Shown piece after piece: positions 55,879 through 64,000 of a DNA stretch of 64,000 nucleotides. A program made the translations under genes and the position numbers. Numbering within the stretch: position 1 is the first letter of the stretch; each line of letters begins with the position of its first letter. The DNA is from Glaciecola sp. HTCC2999. Lineage in GTDB: Bacteria; Pseudomonadota; Gammaproteobacteria; Enterobacterales; Alteromonadaceae. Location: contig CATECQ010000035.1 of the NCBI GenBank assembly GCA_949498985.1, positions 1 to 64,000 on the forward strand. Reading direction: 5' to 3'. The notes beneath the pieces are model-generated. The model ran no database searches. It was not told the origin of the DNA and worked only from the letters and a program-made list of their open reading frames with translations.

Positions 55879-57234
55879 ATGTGTAAAATTTTGGTTGTCG
55901 ATGACGACTTAGGCATTCAAAAACAGTTAAAATGGAGTTTATCTGATTTTGATGTGGTGTATGCTCAGGATCGTGAATCTGCAATTACGCAGTTACGCCT
56001 CCATGAACCCTGGGTTGTTACTTTAGATCTTGGTTTACCCCCTGATCCTGCTAATACATCTGAAGGGTTAAAAGCACTTGAAGAGATCCTTGCACTAGCA
56101 CCTTACACCAAAGTGATTGTCGTGACAGGGAATAATGAGAAAACTCATGCTTTACATGCTATCGAATTAGGGGCGTATGATTATTATCAAAAACCGATTG
56201 ACTCACAGACGATTAAAATTTTAATCACACGTGCACTTTATGTCGCTAGCTTAGAACAAGAAAACCGACGGTTAGCACTCACTCATGGTTCGATGAGCAA
56301 CATTATAGGCGTGTCAGCAGCAATTCAATCCGTGAATAGACGAGTAGAGAAGGTCGCTAAAACAGACATTACGACATTGCTCTTAGGCGAAAGCGGAACA
56401 GGTAAAGAAGTGTTTGCAAGGAGTCTTCATGAAGCTAGTCCTCGGGCTGATAAACCCTTTGTCGCAATTAACTGTGCATCTATTCCTGAAAATCTACTTG
56501 AAAGTGAATTATTTGGGTATGAAAGAGGTGCATTTACAGGAGCAAATAAAACGACATTAGGGAAGATTGAGACGGCTCAAGGAGGCACGTTATTTCTGGA
56601 TGAAATTGGTGATATGCCACTCAGTTTACAAACAAAAATGCTGCGTTTTTTACAAGAACGCGTAATTGAACGCATAGGTGGACGCAAAGAAATTAATATT
56701 GATATACGCGTAATATGTGCAACTCATCGTGATATACAAAGTATGGTTAAGGATGAAACTTTCCGTGGAGATTTATTTTACCGAGTGGGTGAAATCGTGA
56801 TTGATATTCCACCTTTACGTAACCGTGAAAATGATGTGTTGTTATTTGCGAAAATTTTCTTAAAGCAGTATGCCGCAGATTATGGAAGTAAAATTAAAGG
56901 GTTTAGTCAATCTGCAATTAAAGCAATGGTTGCATATCAATGGCCAGGAAACATAAGAGAGTTACAAAATAAACTCAAATCTGCAGTCATTTTAGCGGAA
57001 GGTAATATCATTCATGCTAATGATTTATCCTTAATGCATTGTGATGAAAAATCCAAACCTGTGCTTAATTTACGCAAGGTTAGAGAAGAATCTGAAAGTC
57101 GAGCGATTCGTCAAGCTTACATTCAAGCAGATAAGAATATGTCAAAAACAGCTGAGTTATTGGGTGTGACTCGACCAACCTTGTACGCGTTGTTGGACAA
57201 ATATCATTTAGAGGTACTGAAAACTACCGAATAA
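55879..57234 (+). CDS. prsR: PrsR-type sigma-54-dependent response regulator
   Basis: This is an NtrC-class response regulator of the PrsR family. The receiver domain has phospho-acceptor D50 in VVTLDLGLPPDPANTSEGL, a sequence distinctive of PrsR. The AAA+ domain has Walker A GESGTGKE (170-177), the sigma-54 contact loop GAFTGA (218-223) and WPGNIRELQN. A Fis-type helix-turn-helix lies near residues 405-445 (KTAELLGVTRPTLYALLDKY). It therefore acts with sigma-54 RNA polymerase. Its targets are presumably exopolysaccharide or PEP-CTERM genes, none of which is in the window. Confidence 0.92.
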   Translation: MCKILVVDDDLGIQKQLKWSLSDFDVVYAQDRESAITQLRLHEPWVVTLDLGLPPDPANTSEGLKALEEILALAPYTKVIVVTGNNEKTHALHAIELGAYDYYQKPIDSQTIKILITRALYVASLEQENRRLALTHGSMSNIIGVSAAIQSVNRRVEKVAKTDITTLLLGESGTGKEVFARSLHEASPRADKPFVAINCASIPENLLESELFGYERGAFTGANKTTLGKIETAQGGTLFLDEIGDMPLSLQTKMLRFLQERVIERIGGRKEINIDIRVICATHRDIQSMVKDETFRGDLFYRVGEIVIDIPPLRNRENDVLLFAKIFLKQYAADYGSKIKGFSQSAIKAMVAYQWPGNIRELQNKLKSAVILAEGNIIHANDLSLMHCDEKSKPVLNLRKVREESESRAIRQAYIQADKNMSKTAELLGVTRPTLYALLDKYHLEVLKTTE

Positions 57235-57356
57235 CCGATGTATTATGATCACATGAGTTGCTATTGTTTTACTGGCGATGTCATAATTAAATTATCGCAT
57301 GTGTGACATGCCACCGTTCATTTTGGGCGTTTGTTTCAATCTAAGGAAAGACTAGT

Positions 57357-58415
57357 ATGTTAGGACTGTGGGTTAGGGTAAGTGTGATAGTTATCTGTCT
57401 ATGTTTGTATAGCGGGTTTTCCTATGCAGATAGTTCTTTAGAAACAATCAAGAATACTTTTTTTGAATTACATTCTCCGCGCTTAGGTATAGCACAAACT
57501 TGTACTCAACCCATTGAAGTGAGTCACAATGAGAGTCAGACTTCGCATGTCATTCAACACTGTGCTGCAGGACTACGAAATGACGGAAATGCGCCATTTA
57601 TATTACTACACACACAACAAACCAAACCGGTCATAGTATTGTTACATGGTTTAAGTGATTCGCCTTATTATATGCGTTCAATTGCTACAACATTGCACGC
57701 ACAAGGTCATACTGTCGTAGTTGGCCTATTACCTGGTCATGGTATCGATGATCCGATTGATGTTCTACATTCTCAAGATTTAGCCAGTAATTGGCGAGAT
57801 TATACTGCTCAGTTGATTAATATAGCAGAGCCATTGGGCAACAAACTCGTCATCGGAGGATTCTCAACAGGAGGCGCATTAGCAACGGACTACATGTTGG
57901 ATAACTTAACGCAAGTTGACGGACTCATGTTATTTTCAGGTGCGTTGCGTTTGGCAAGTAATGCAGAAACGTTAGCGAAGATTCCGTTTGCTAAATGGAT
58001 CAGTAAACGCATCGATGGACGTTACATCACAACGTCCTTAAATCCTTATAAATATCCAGAGATTTCAAATCATGCAGCTCTGATATTAATGGATATTATC
58101 CGGGATATTCGCCAAAAACTAGCTGATTCTACCGGAGTTAATATTCCCATTTTCGCCGCTCATTCACAATTTGACCAAGTCACGCCTATAGAAGGTATTC
58201 ATCAACTCATCTCTTATGCTATTGCTCCTCATACTTTATTTGAGATTGATGCAAGTATGAAAGTATGCCATGCTAATTTGCCATTGGATCAAGCGCAAGT
58301 TTCGAATATAGGCTTAGACGATCCTAACCCTTTATCCAACTGTGATGCGCTTAAAGCAAATCCAGTGCATCGTCATATGCTGGCGATGGCGGTAAATTTT
58401 TTATCAGAACAATAA
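57357..58415 (+). CDS. Exported alpha/beta hydrolase
   Basis: This is a serine hydrolase of the alpha/beta fold, lysophospholipase/monoglyceride-lipase-like. A signal peptide ends near residue 24 (SGFSYA). The oxyanion loop is LLHGLSDSPYY, the nucleophile is S170 in GGFSTGGA, and a late aspartate (SQFDQVTP) and histidine (RHM or CHA region) complete the set. AAGGAAAG lies before the ATG. It follows prsR by 122 bases and precedes a small membrane protein by 15 bases. Substrate unknown; it probably acts in the periplasm or outside the cell. Confidence 0.82.
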   Translation: MLGLWVRVSVIVICLCLYSGFSYADSSLETIKNTFFELHSPRLGIAQTCTQPIEVSHNESQTSHVIQHCAAGLRNDGNAPFILLHTQQTKPVIVLLHGLSDSPYYMRSIATTLHAQGHTVVVGLLPGHGIDDPIDVLHSQDLASNWRDYTAQLINIAEPLGNKLVIGGFSTGGALATDYMLDNLTQVDGLMLFSGALRLASNAETLAKIPFAKWISKRIDGRYITTSLNPYKYPEISNHAALILMDIIRDIRQKLADSTGVNIPIFAAHSQFDQVTPIEGIHQLISYAIAPHTLFEIDASMKVCHANLPLDQAQVSNIGLDDPNPLSNCDALKANPVHRHMLAMAVNFLSEQ

Positions 58416-58430
58416 AATAAGGATAAGCGC

Positions 58431-58706
58431 ATGAGAGGCTTTTTTTGGATCATTATCGCTATATATGTTTTTTTATATTTCTATGCGGTGTGGTTGTATG
58501 AAGAATTCAGCATTTGGATGGCCCTGGCTATTGTGATTGCTATCGCTTTACAAATTTATTTTATGAAAAAACGTAAACAAGTCCTCGCGGAACAAGAACC
58601 GGCCCAGGTAAAAGTCGAAATGAAACCATTATCATTTTGGAAATCCCCTTTTCCTTATATAGGAATTGCTTTTTTTACTTATGTGGGTATTTGGATTTTG
58701 TTATAA
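58431..58706 (+). CDS. Small membrane protein, 91 aa
   Basis: I do not recognise this protein. It has two adjacent hydrophobic helices (about 2-20 and 27-45), a charged middle segment (KKRKQ ... VKVEMKP) and a third helix at 73-91 ending at the C-terminus. AAGGAT lies upstream of the ATG. It is probably cotranscribed with the alpha/beta hydrolase 15 bases before it, and could be an inner-membrane partner, but nothing shows this directly. Confidence 0.65.
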   Translation: MRGFFWIIIAIYVFLYFYAVWLYEEFSIWMALAIVIAIALQIYFMKKRKQVLAEQEPAQVKVEMKPLSFWKSPFPYIGIAFFTYVGIWILL

Positions 58707-58909
58707 CTTTATCTTGTATTAAAAGTGCGCTGTTGAATTTATCTGCAGTTTAGCTTCTCAATGGCTGTAAATTTATAGATATCCGTTAATTTATTTACAA
58801 ATTTATTACAAAATCGTCTTATCTAATGACATTACGGTTGTTTTTTCCGATAATCACACCATTACTATTTAAACCAACTAATTAACTTACTAACAACGAG
58901 AATATTTTC

Positions 58910-59695
58910 ATGGCAATGAATTATGTACCACTAGACAAAGCTGTTCATAAAGATTTAAAACTTTCGACTCAAAATAACTTTGCATTTACCCAAAATACTC
59001 ATTTAGCAGCTGCATCAATTCGTGAATTTGCTCAGCTAGCGGGTGCAATCCCAATGGTGTTCATCAAAGATGAAAAAACAGGAAATCACCATACTGTGTG
59101 TATGCTAGGTATTGAGAAAGAATCAAACTTGTACTTTGCAGAAGATCGCTGGCAAGCACCACAAGTGCCAATGAACATTCAACGTTATCCTTTCGATATA
59201 CGTCCAGACAACGGAAATTTAGGTGTATTCATTGATGATGCTTCTGATTTGATTACTGAGGATGGCGCGCCATTATTCACTGAAGAAGGTGAAGCTGCTG
59301 ATTTGTTGAAAAATCGCTTAGAGTTTTTAGATTACTTAGCTAATTCAGAGCGTTTGACACAAGAATTCATTAAAAAAGTCGTAGAACTAGATTTATTGAC
59401 AGAAATTGAAATTCGTATGGTTAACCAAGCGGGTGAACGACGCTCCATCACGGGTATGTTAAGCATTGACGAAAATAAATTATTCAACCTTAAAGATGAA
59501 GATATTGTTGAACTGCATAAAAAAGGTTTCTCCGGTGCAATCTACGCATTAATGATGTCACTAGGTCAATTAAACCGTTTAGTTGAATTATCTAATAAAA
59601 CGGATAAGCCGATTCGTTCATTACAAATCGTTAATCTAGCAGCAGAAGCGGCGGCAAAAGCGAAAGCAGAAGCTGAAACAGCACCAGCACAATAG
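58910..59695 (+). CDS. SapC family protein
   Basis: This is a 261-residue member of the SapC family (named from an S-layer-associated protein of Campylobacter), without an established function. The sequence begins NYVPLDKAVHKDLKL and includes IREFAQLAGAIPMVFIKD, WQAPQVPMNIQRYPFD and the helical C-terminal ALMMSLGQLNRLVELSN. No signal peptide is visible. In Alteromonadales such genes often lie beside TonB-dependent receptors; here it stands alone. ATG 58910 or 58916 could be the start. The C-terminus is an alanine/lysine-rich tail. Confidence 0.87.
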   Translation: MAMNYVPLDKAVHKDLKLSTQNNFAFTQNTHLAAASIREFAQLAGAIPMVFIKDEKTGNHHTVCMLGIEKESNLYFAEDRWQAPQVPMNIQRYPFDIRPDNGNLGVFIDDASDLITEDGAPLFTEEGEAADLLKNRLEFLDYLANSERLTQEFIKKVVELDLLTEIEIRMVNQAGERRSITGMLSIDENKLFNLKDEDIVELHKKGFSGAIYALMMSLGQLNRLVELSNKTDKPIRSLQIVNLAAEAAAKAKAEAETAPAQ

Positions 59696-59744
59696 TCATG
59701 CCTAAAGGAAGTCCAAGACTTCTTAAATAACGATACGAGAAATT

Positions 59745-59778
59745 AAAACCATTACATTTTGTGTAGTGGTTTTTTTTT
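59745..59778 (+). terminator. Intrinsic terminator after the SapC gene
   Basis: The stem aaaaccattaca/tgtagtggtttt (one G-T pair, five-base loop) is followed by a run of T. A smaller hairpin, gaagtc/gacttc, lies upstream near 59708-59722. Confidence 0.88.
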
Positions 59779-59858
59779 ACTTTTTTCTTTACTTTGAGCG
59801 TTGCGTTTTAATGAAAAATCCGAGTTAAACACAAACACATTTTTCTTTCTTTTTTGTC

Positions 59859-59887
59859 TTGACGTGGATCACAGAACACCATAAACT
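59859..59887 (+). promoter_or_regulatory. Probable mraZ promoter
   Basis: TTGACG (59859-59864) and TAAACT (59882-59887) are separated by 17 bases. Transcription would start near 59894, giving a leader of about 135 bases before mraZ and the division cluster. Confidence 0.55.
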
Positions 59888-59894
59888 GAAAATT

Positions 59895-59920
59895 GTGGTA
59901 AAAAGTGGTGTAATGTGGAT
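59895..59920 (+). promoter_or_regulatory. Probable MraZ-binding repeats
   Basis: TGG triplets recur at exact 10-base steps (59896, 59906, 59916), giving gtggt-N5-gtggt-N5-gtgga. MraZ of E. coli is known to bind TGGGN repeats spaced by five bases upstream of its own gene. The third guanine is missing here, so this is a good but imperfect match. Autorepression of the cluster is inferred. Confidence 0.5.
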
Positions 59921-60028
59921 CAAATCGAATATAGATATACGATTGATGTAGAGTTTGTGATGATAAATTTCTATTACATTGCCCCTAGATAATAAATAGC
60001 CTCAATATTTTTAGATAAGGGTTTGTCA

Positions 60029-60487
60029 ATGTTTCGCGGTGCTAACGCCATCAATCTTGATGTGAAAGGTCGAGTTGCTATACCTACTAGGTATCGCCAG
60101 TCGCTCCTAGATGATTGTGCCGGTCGCATGGTGTGTACGATTGATACCATGCAGAAATGCTTACTACTTTACCCACTTCATGAGTGGGAAGAAATTGAGT
60201 TAAAATTACAAAAATTATCCACGACTAATCCTCACGAGCGTCGTCTACGAAGACTATTACTCGGTTATGCAATGGAAGGGGATATGGACAAAAATGGACG
60301 TTTCCATTTATCTACGCCTTTGCGACAGCATGCCAAATTAGATAAGCAAATTATGCTAGTGGGCCAACTCAATAAATTCGAAATTTGGGATGCTGAACTA
60401 TGGCAACAACAAATTGAATTAGATGTACAGACAGAGCAGTTAGGTGATTTTGAACTGACCGAGCGGTTACAGGATTTCTCATTATGA
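60029..60487 (+). CDS. mraZ: Transcriptional regulator MraZ
   Basis: MraZ is a SpoVT/AbrB-like DNA-binding protein that represses the division and cell-wall cluster. Two copies of the fold are seen: [22 protein letters not shown] and the second half [29 protein letters not shown] chose ATG 60029 (152 aa, the E. coli length), with AAGGG eight bases upstream, over the in-frame TTG two codons earlier. It overlaps rsmH as ATGA. Confidence 0.96.
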   Translation: MFRGANAINLDVKGRVAIPTRYRQSLLDDCAGRMVCTIDTMQKCLLLYPLHEWEEIELKLQKLSTTNPHERRLRRLLLGYAMEGDMDKNGRFHLSTPLRQHAKLDKQIMLVGQLNKFEIWDAELWQQQIELDVQTEQLGDFELTERLQDFSL

Positions 60488-61416
60488 TGGATCCAAGCCA
60501 TACTTCAGTTTTGTTGCACGAATCCATCGCTGGTTTAGCCATTAAGCCTGATGGCATTTATATTGATGCGACATTTGGTCGTGGCGGACATTCTCGTTAT
60601 ATTTTGAATGCGCTGGGTGATAATGGTCGTTTAATTGCGTTTGATCGTGACCCTACTGCGATAGAGGCTGCACAAAAATTTATTCATGATCCTCGTTTTA
60701 CGATTGTTCATAGTGCGTTTGCTCAGATGGATGAGGTTGCATTAACGGCTGATTTAATTAATCAAGTAGACGGTGTGTTAATGGATTTAGGTGTGTCATC
60801 ACCGCAATTGGATGATTCCAGCCGAGGTTTTAGTTTTTTACGTGATGGTCCGTTAGATATGCGCATGGACACGAGTTCTGGTGTCAGTGCAGAACAATGG
60901 CTCGCCCATGCGGATGAACAAGACATAGCACAAGTAATAAAAGAATTTGGCGAAGAAAAATTTGGTAAGCGAATTGCCCATGCCATCGTCAATACACGTG
61001 TGCATACCCCCATTAATTCTACGTTACAACTAGCAGATATCATTGCTGACGCAATGCCAGTTAAAGACAAGCACAAGCACCCTGCTACTCGAGCATTTCA
61101 AGGTATTCGAATTTACATTAATAGTGAATTAGATCAACTTCGAGATGGGTTAAAAGCCGCGGTAAAATTACTTAAACCGACAGGAAGACTTGCCGCGATC
61201 AGTTTCCATTCTTTAGAAGATCGCATGGTTAAACGGTTTATGCGAGAGCAAAGTAAAGGGAAAAATGTACCACACAACATGCCCATTCTTCAGGCCGACA
61301 TTGATGCTGATAAAGTACTCAAGTTAATCGGTAGGGCAATTAAACCTAGTGATGAGGAAGTTAATAACAATCCTCGTTCCCGTAGTTCAGTATTACGGGT
61401 GGCTGAGAAATTATGA
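60484..61416 (+). CDS. rsmH: 16S rRNA (cytosine-1402 N4)-methyltransferase
   Basis: RsmH (MraW) methylates the base of C1402 in 16S rRNA; RsmI, also in this window, methylates the ribose of the same nucleotide. It is 310 residues. [10 protein letters not shown], the SAM-binding [25 protein letters not shown], and [14 protein letters not shown] are signatures. Its start overlaps mraZ and its stop overlaps ftsL, both as ATGA. Confidence 0.97.
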   Translation: MMDPSHTSVLLHESIAGLAIKPDGIYIDATFGRGGHSRYILNALGDNGRLIAFDRDPTAIEAAQKFIHDPRFTIVHSAFAQMDEVALTADLINQVDGVLMDLGVSSPQLDDSSRGFSFLRDGPLDMRMDTSSGVSAEQWLAHADEQDIAQVIKEFGEEKFGKRIAHAIVNTRVHTPINSTLQLADIIADAMPVKDKHKHPATRAFQGIRIYINSELDQLRDGLKAAVKLLKPTGRLAAISFHSLEDRMVKRFMREQSKGKNVPHNMPILQADIDADKVLKLIGRAIKPSDEEVNNNPRSRSSVLRVAEKL

Positions 61417-61727
61417 CGTTACCACGCATTAGCTTAGTCGATATTTTGTTAACGGATTTAACCCGCAATTTTACGCGGGTTTTGTTGTTTTTAGCGGTTA
61501 TGGGGAGCGCCTATGCTGTAGTGCTCAGTGCACAACATAATCGTCAGTTATCAATTGAAGTAGAAGCCTTAATGCAAGAGCAGGATCGTTTAGATGTTGA
61601 GTGGCGCCATCTGGTTTTAGAACAAAGCGCGTTGACTGAGCATAACCGAATTGAAACGTTGGTGAATAAAAAATTAAACATGAAACGACCTGATGTTAAT
61701 AGTGAAATTGTGGTGAAGATAAAATGA
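61413..61727 (+). CDS. ftsL: Cell division protein FtsL
   Basis: FtsL is a bitopic divisome protein that works with FtsB and FtsQ to activate FtsWI. It is 104 residues, with a short cytoplasmic part, one membrane helix (about 19-37, [18 protein letters not shown]) and a periplasmic coiled coil ([23 protein letters not shown]). The sequence is weakly conserved in general; position, size and topology support the call. It overlaps both rsmH and ftsI by four bases. Confidence 0.92.
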   Translation: MTLPRISLVDILLTDLTRNFTRVLLFLAVMGSAYAVVLSAQHNRQLSIEVEALMQEQDRLDVEWRHLVLEQSALTEHNRIETLVNKKLNMKRPDVNSEIVVKIK

Positions 61728-63466
61728 CTAATAAACTCAAAGCGCATTCGGGCGCAAAGTCTAATGTCTTACCTTCGACTATTCCATGGCGCTTTACCCT
61801 GGTCGTAGTGGCAATTGTATTCGTGTTTGCTGGCATAGGTGCTCGTGCTGCATATATTCAAGTCATCGAACCGGATCAACTTATCAAACAAGGTGATAAT
61901 CGCTCTAAACGAGTTCGCCAAGCCGCAGTCCATCGAGGATTGATTGTTGATCGAAATGGTCAAGAACTGGCTGTCAGTATCCCTGTTCAAGCCATCTGGG
62001 CTGATCCCAAAGTGATTGCTCAGAAAAACTCATTGCAAGATACACGTCGCTGGGAGGCTCTTGCCAAAGTACTGAATAGAGATACGGAATCACTCATGGC
62101 CCGTGTCAGTAACCCTAAACGTCGATTTGTTTATTTACAACGTCAAGTCACACCAGCAATGGCTAATTATGTTGATGCATTAGATATTCCAGGCGTCAAT
62201 TTAAAAGATGAGTCACGTCGATATTATCCATCGGGTGAGGTGTCTGCACATGTGATTGGTTTTACTAATGTGGATGATAAAGGTATTGAAGGGATTGAGT
62301 ATTTATTCAATGACTACTTAACGGGTACGCCAGACAAACGTCTTATTCGAAGAGATGGACGTGGTCGACAAGTGGAAATCATTAATGAAAAAGCAGGCGA
62401 AAAAGCAAATGATTTAATGTTAACGATTGATCAGCGAATTCAATCTTTAGCATACAAAGAAATAAAAAAAGCGTTAACCGTTTATCAAGCACGCTCAGCA
62501 TCTGCATTAGTCATTGATATCGAAACGGCAGAAGTTTTGGCTATGGTTAATGGACCCTCATATAACCCCAATAACCGCAAAAACACAGGGGCACATCGTA
62601 TCCGTAATCGTGTCGTAACCGATGCGTTTGAACCGGGTTCATCAGTGAAACCTCTGGCGGTGTTAAGTGCTTTAGAGTTTGGTTCGGTGAACAAAGATAG
62701 TGTTATCGATACTCATCCTGGATGGATGCGTTTAGGGGGGAGTAGAATTTCAGATCCACGTAACCTGGGCGAACTTGATCTGCAAACCATTATTCAACAA
62801 TCGAGCAATATGGGGACATCTAAACTAGCTCTATCGGTCCCAAAAGAATTCTTACTTGATACCTATTACAACATCGGGTTAATGAGCGATACAGGCATGA
62901 GTTTACTGGGTGAAAGTTCAGGATTATTTCATGAACGTAGTCGGTGGTCGGATTTTGAATTAGCGACATTATCTTTTGGATATGGCATATCAGTGACTAC
63001 TGCACAATTAGCCAGAATGTATACAACACTTGGCAATAGTGGTCTGCATCGAGAATTATCGATTATAAAAAATCAAGAAATCAAACCAGCAGAACAAATT
63101 TTTTCACCGGAAAATACGCAAGCCGTTTTAGAAATGATGGAAAGTGTTACCCAAAAAGACGGGTCAGGCAGAAAAGCGGCTGTGAAAGGGTATCGTATTG
63201 CTGGAAAAACTGGAACTAGTCGCAAAGCGATTGCGGGTGGCTACGGTGATGATTACGTCAATATATTTGCTGGGATTGCCCCTGTATCAGACCCACAAAT
63301 TGTGGTTGTGGTGTTAATTAATGAGCCAGGTGGCGATTTGTATCATGCCGGTGATACGGCTGCTCCAGTATTTTCAAATATTATGGGTGGCGCCTTACAA
63401 TTACTTAATGTTGCGCCAGATGCGTTAGAAGCGACGAATGTCGCGAATCTAACCTTTAATCAATGA
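61724..63466 (+). CDS. ftsI: Peptidoglycan transpeptidase FtsI (PBP3)
   Basis: FtsI is the septal D,D-transpeptidase. It has an N-terminal membrane helix (about 23-45), a pedestal domain and a C-terminal transpeptidase domain. Active-site motifs are S306-S-V-K309 (EPGSSVKP), SSN in QQSSNMGTSK, and KTG in AGKTGTSRKA. At 580 residues it is normal. The start overlaps ftsL as ATGA. murE would be expected next, but murF follows instead. Confidence 0.97.
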   Translation: MTNKLKAHSGAKSNVLPSTIPWRFTLVVVAIVFVFAGIGARAAYIQVIEPDQLIKQGDNRSKRVRQAAVHRGLIVDRNGQELAVSIPVQAIWADPKVIAQKNSLQDTRRWEALAKVLNRDTESLMARVSNPKRRFVYLQRQVTPAMANYVDALDIPGVNLKDESRRYYPSGEVSAHVIGFTNVDDKGIEGIEYLFNDYLTGTPDKRLIRRDGRGRQVEIINEKAGEKANDLMLTIDQRIQSLAYKEIKKALTVYQARSASALVIDIETAEVLAMVNGPSYNPNNRKNTGAHRIRNRVVTDAFEPGSSVKPLAVLSALEFGSVNKDSVIDTHPGWMRLGGSRISDPRNLGELDLQTIIQQSSNMGTSKLALSVPKEFLLDTYYNIGLMSDTGMSLLGESSGLFHERSRWSDFELATLSFGYGISVTTAQLARMYTTLGNSGLHRELSIIKNQEIKPAEQIFSPENTQAVLEMMESVTQKDGSGRKAAVKGYRIAGKTGTSRKAIAGGYGDDYVNIFAGIAPVSDPQIVVVVLINEPGGDLYHAGDTAAPVFSNIMGGALQLLNVAPDALEATNVANLTFNQ

Positions 63467-63476
63467 GGTCATTTAT

Positions 63477-64000
63477 ATGATTAAATTATCGCTAACGGAT
63501 ATTGCCAAGCAGCTTAATGGGACATTGGAAGGTGATGATCTAATAATTACTCATGTATCGACAGATACGCGTGACATTGTAGCGGGTAGTTTATTTATTG
63601 CCTTGGTTGGACCAAATTTTAATGGTCATGTATTCGCTAATGAGGCGCGACAAAAAGGCGCAGTTGCGATTGTTGCATCAGAACCCGTTGATGCGCATTT
63701 ACCCGTGATTATGGTTGCAGATACAAAAGCGGCGCTAGGTACCTTAGGCGCGTTTGTAAAAGAACGAGTCGCACCAAAGACGGTAGGGATTACCGGTAGT
63801 TCGGGAAAAACAACGGTTAAAGAAATGGTCACCGCGATCCTACAAGAATCAGGGAGTGTTTTATCTACACAAGGTAACTTTAACAATGATATCGGTGTGC
63901 CACTTACTTTGCTGAGATTAGAAGAACAACATGAATATGCAGTAATTGAAATGGGGGCAAATCACCTTGGTGAGATAGCCTATACCACCGGATTAGTTAA
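63477..64000 (+). CDS. murF: UDP-MurNAc-tripeptide D-alanyl-D-alanine ligase (5' part)
   Basis: MurF adds D-Ala-D-Ala to UDP-MurNAc-tripeptide, the last cytoplasmic step of the stem peptide. The gene is cut by the window end after about 174 codons. ATG 63477 has GAGG eight bases upstream. VSTDTRDIVAGSLFIAL, the ATP loop ITGSSGKTTVKEM and the following QGNFNNDIGVPLTLLRL and VIEMGANHLGEIA match MurF. MurE has a GTNGKTT-type loop, so this is not MurE. It lies 10 bases after the ftsI stop. Confidence 0.93.
   Translation, partial: MIKLSLTDIAKQLNGTLEGDDLIITHVSTDTRDIVAGSLFIALVGPNFNGHVFANEARQKGAVAIVASEPVDAHLPVIMVADTKAALGTLGAFVKERVAPKTVGITGSSGKTTVKEMVTAILQESGSVLSTQGNFNNDIGVPLTLLRLEEQHEYAVIEMGANHLGEIAYTTGLV

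Noticed and set aside
59696-60028. rnpB (RNase P RNA) before mraZ
   Set aside because: rnpB is near mraZ in some gammaproteobacteria, but the conserved GAGGAAAGTCC start is absent and the gap is filled by a terminator and the mraZ promoter.

Overview
The window is one contiguous stretch of a gammaproteobacterial chromosome. By eye the DNA is fairly AT-rich (about 40% GC, an estimate, not a count). The gene content (rpsI-petABC-sspAB, dolP-diaA-yraN-lpoA/rsmI, yggT-proC-yggS-pilT, rsmE-gshB-yqgE-ruvX, metK/tkt-epd-pgk, mraZ-rsmH-ftsL-ftsI) together with MetJ, SspB and LpoA chemistry points to an Alteromonadales-like, probably marine relative of Colwellia, Pseudoalteromonas or Shewanella. I cannot fix the genus from sequence alone. 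It is almost all core genome: I see no insertion sequence, prophage, CRISPR array, tRNA or rRNA.

Layout. 1-3.4 kb: ribosomal protein S9 and the cytochrome bc1 operon. 3.4-9.1 kb: stringent starvation proteins SspA/SspB, then a leftward cell-envelope group (DolP, DiaA, YraN, LpoA) divergent from rsmI. 9.1-16 kb: leftward carboxynorspermidine decarboxylase and synthase, an unrecognised 156-residue protein and a PLP desulfhydrase/deaminase-like enzyme; then a rightward pair of small envelope proteins and leftward aceK. 16.1-21 kb: the threonine operon thrABC with a leader peptide, an attenuator and a probable MetJ operator. 21-26 kb: ung, a serine hydrolase, a DUF3545 protein, pgi and tal. 26-36 kb: yaaA, yggT-proC-yggS, pilT, a DUF2007 protein, ruvX-yqgE-gshB-rsmE, an MscS channel and an M48 lipoprotein protease.

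36-46.5 kb: metK with a MetJ operator, divergent tkt-epd-pgk followed by a class I (not class II) fructose-bisphosphate aldolase, then convergent ppk-ppx. 46.6-51.6 kb: phosphate transport pstC-pstA-pstB-phoU without pstS. 51.6-53.7 kb: an OxyR-type regulator and a FabH-like ketoacyl synthase. 53.8-57.2 kb: a PrsK/PrsR two-component pair of the kind normally linked to exosortase/PEP-CTERM exopolysaccharide clusters, here with no such cluster in view. 57.3-59.7 kb: a secreted alpha/beta hydrolase, a small membrane protein and a SapC-family protein. 59.8-64 kb: the start of the division/cell-wall cluster, mraZ-rsmH-ftsL-ftsI followed directly by murF, with murE missing from its usual place.

Themes linking the genes are central carbon flow (pgi, tal, tkt, epd, pgk, aldolase, aceK), the aspartate family and its drains (thrABC, metK, carboxynorspermidine synthesis from aspartate semialdehyde), phosphate handling (pst, phoU, ppk, ppx) and peptidoglycan/envelope construction (lpoA, ftsI, rsmH, murF, dolP). 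No wholly novel multi-gene system is evident. The strongest leads are the orphan PrsK/PrsR pair, a MetJ operator on the threonine operon, and the absent murE.
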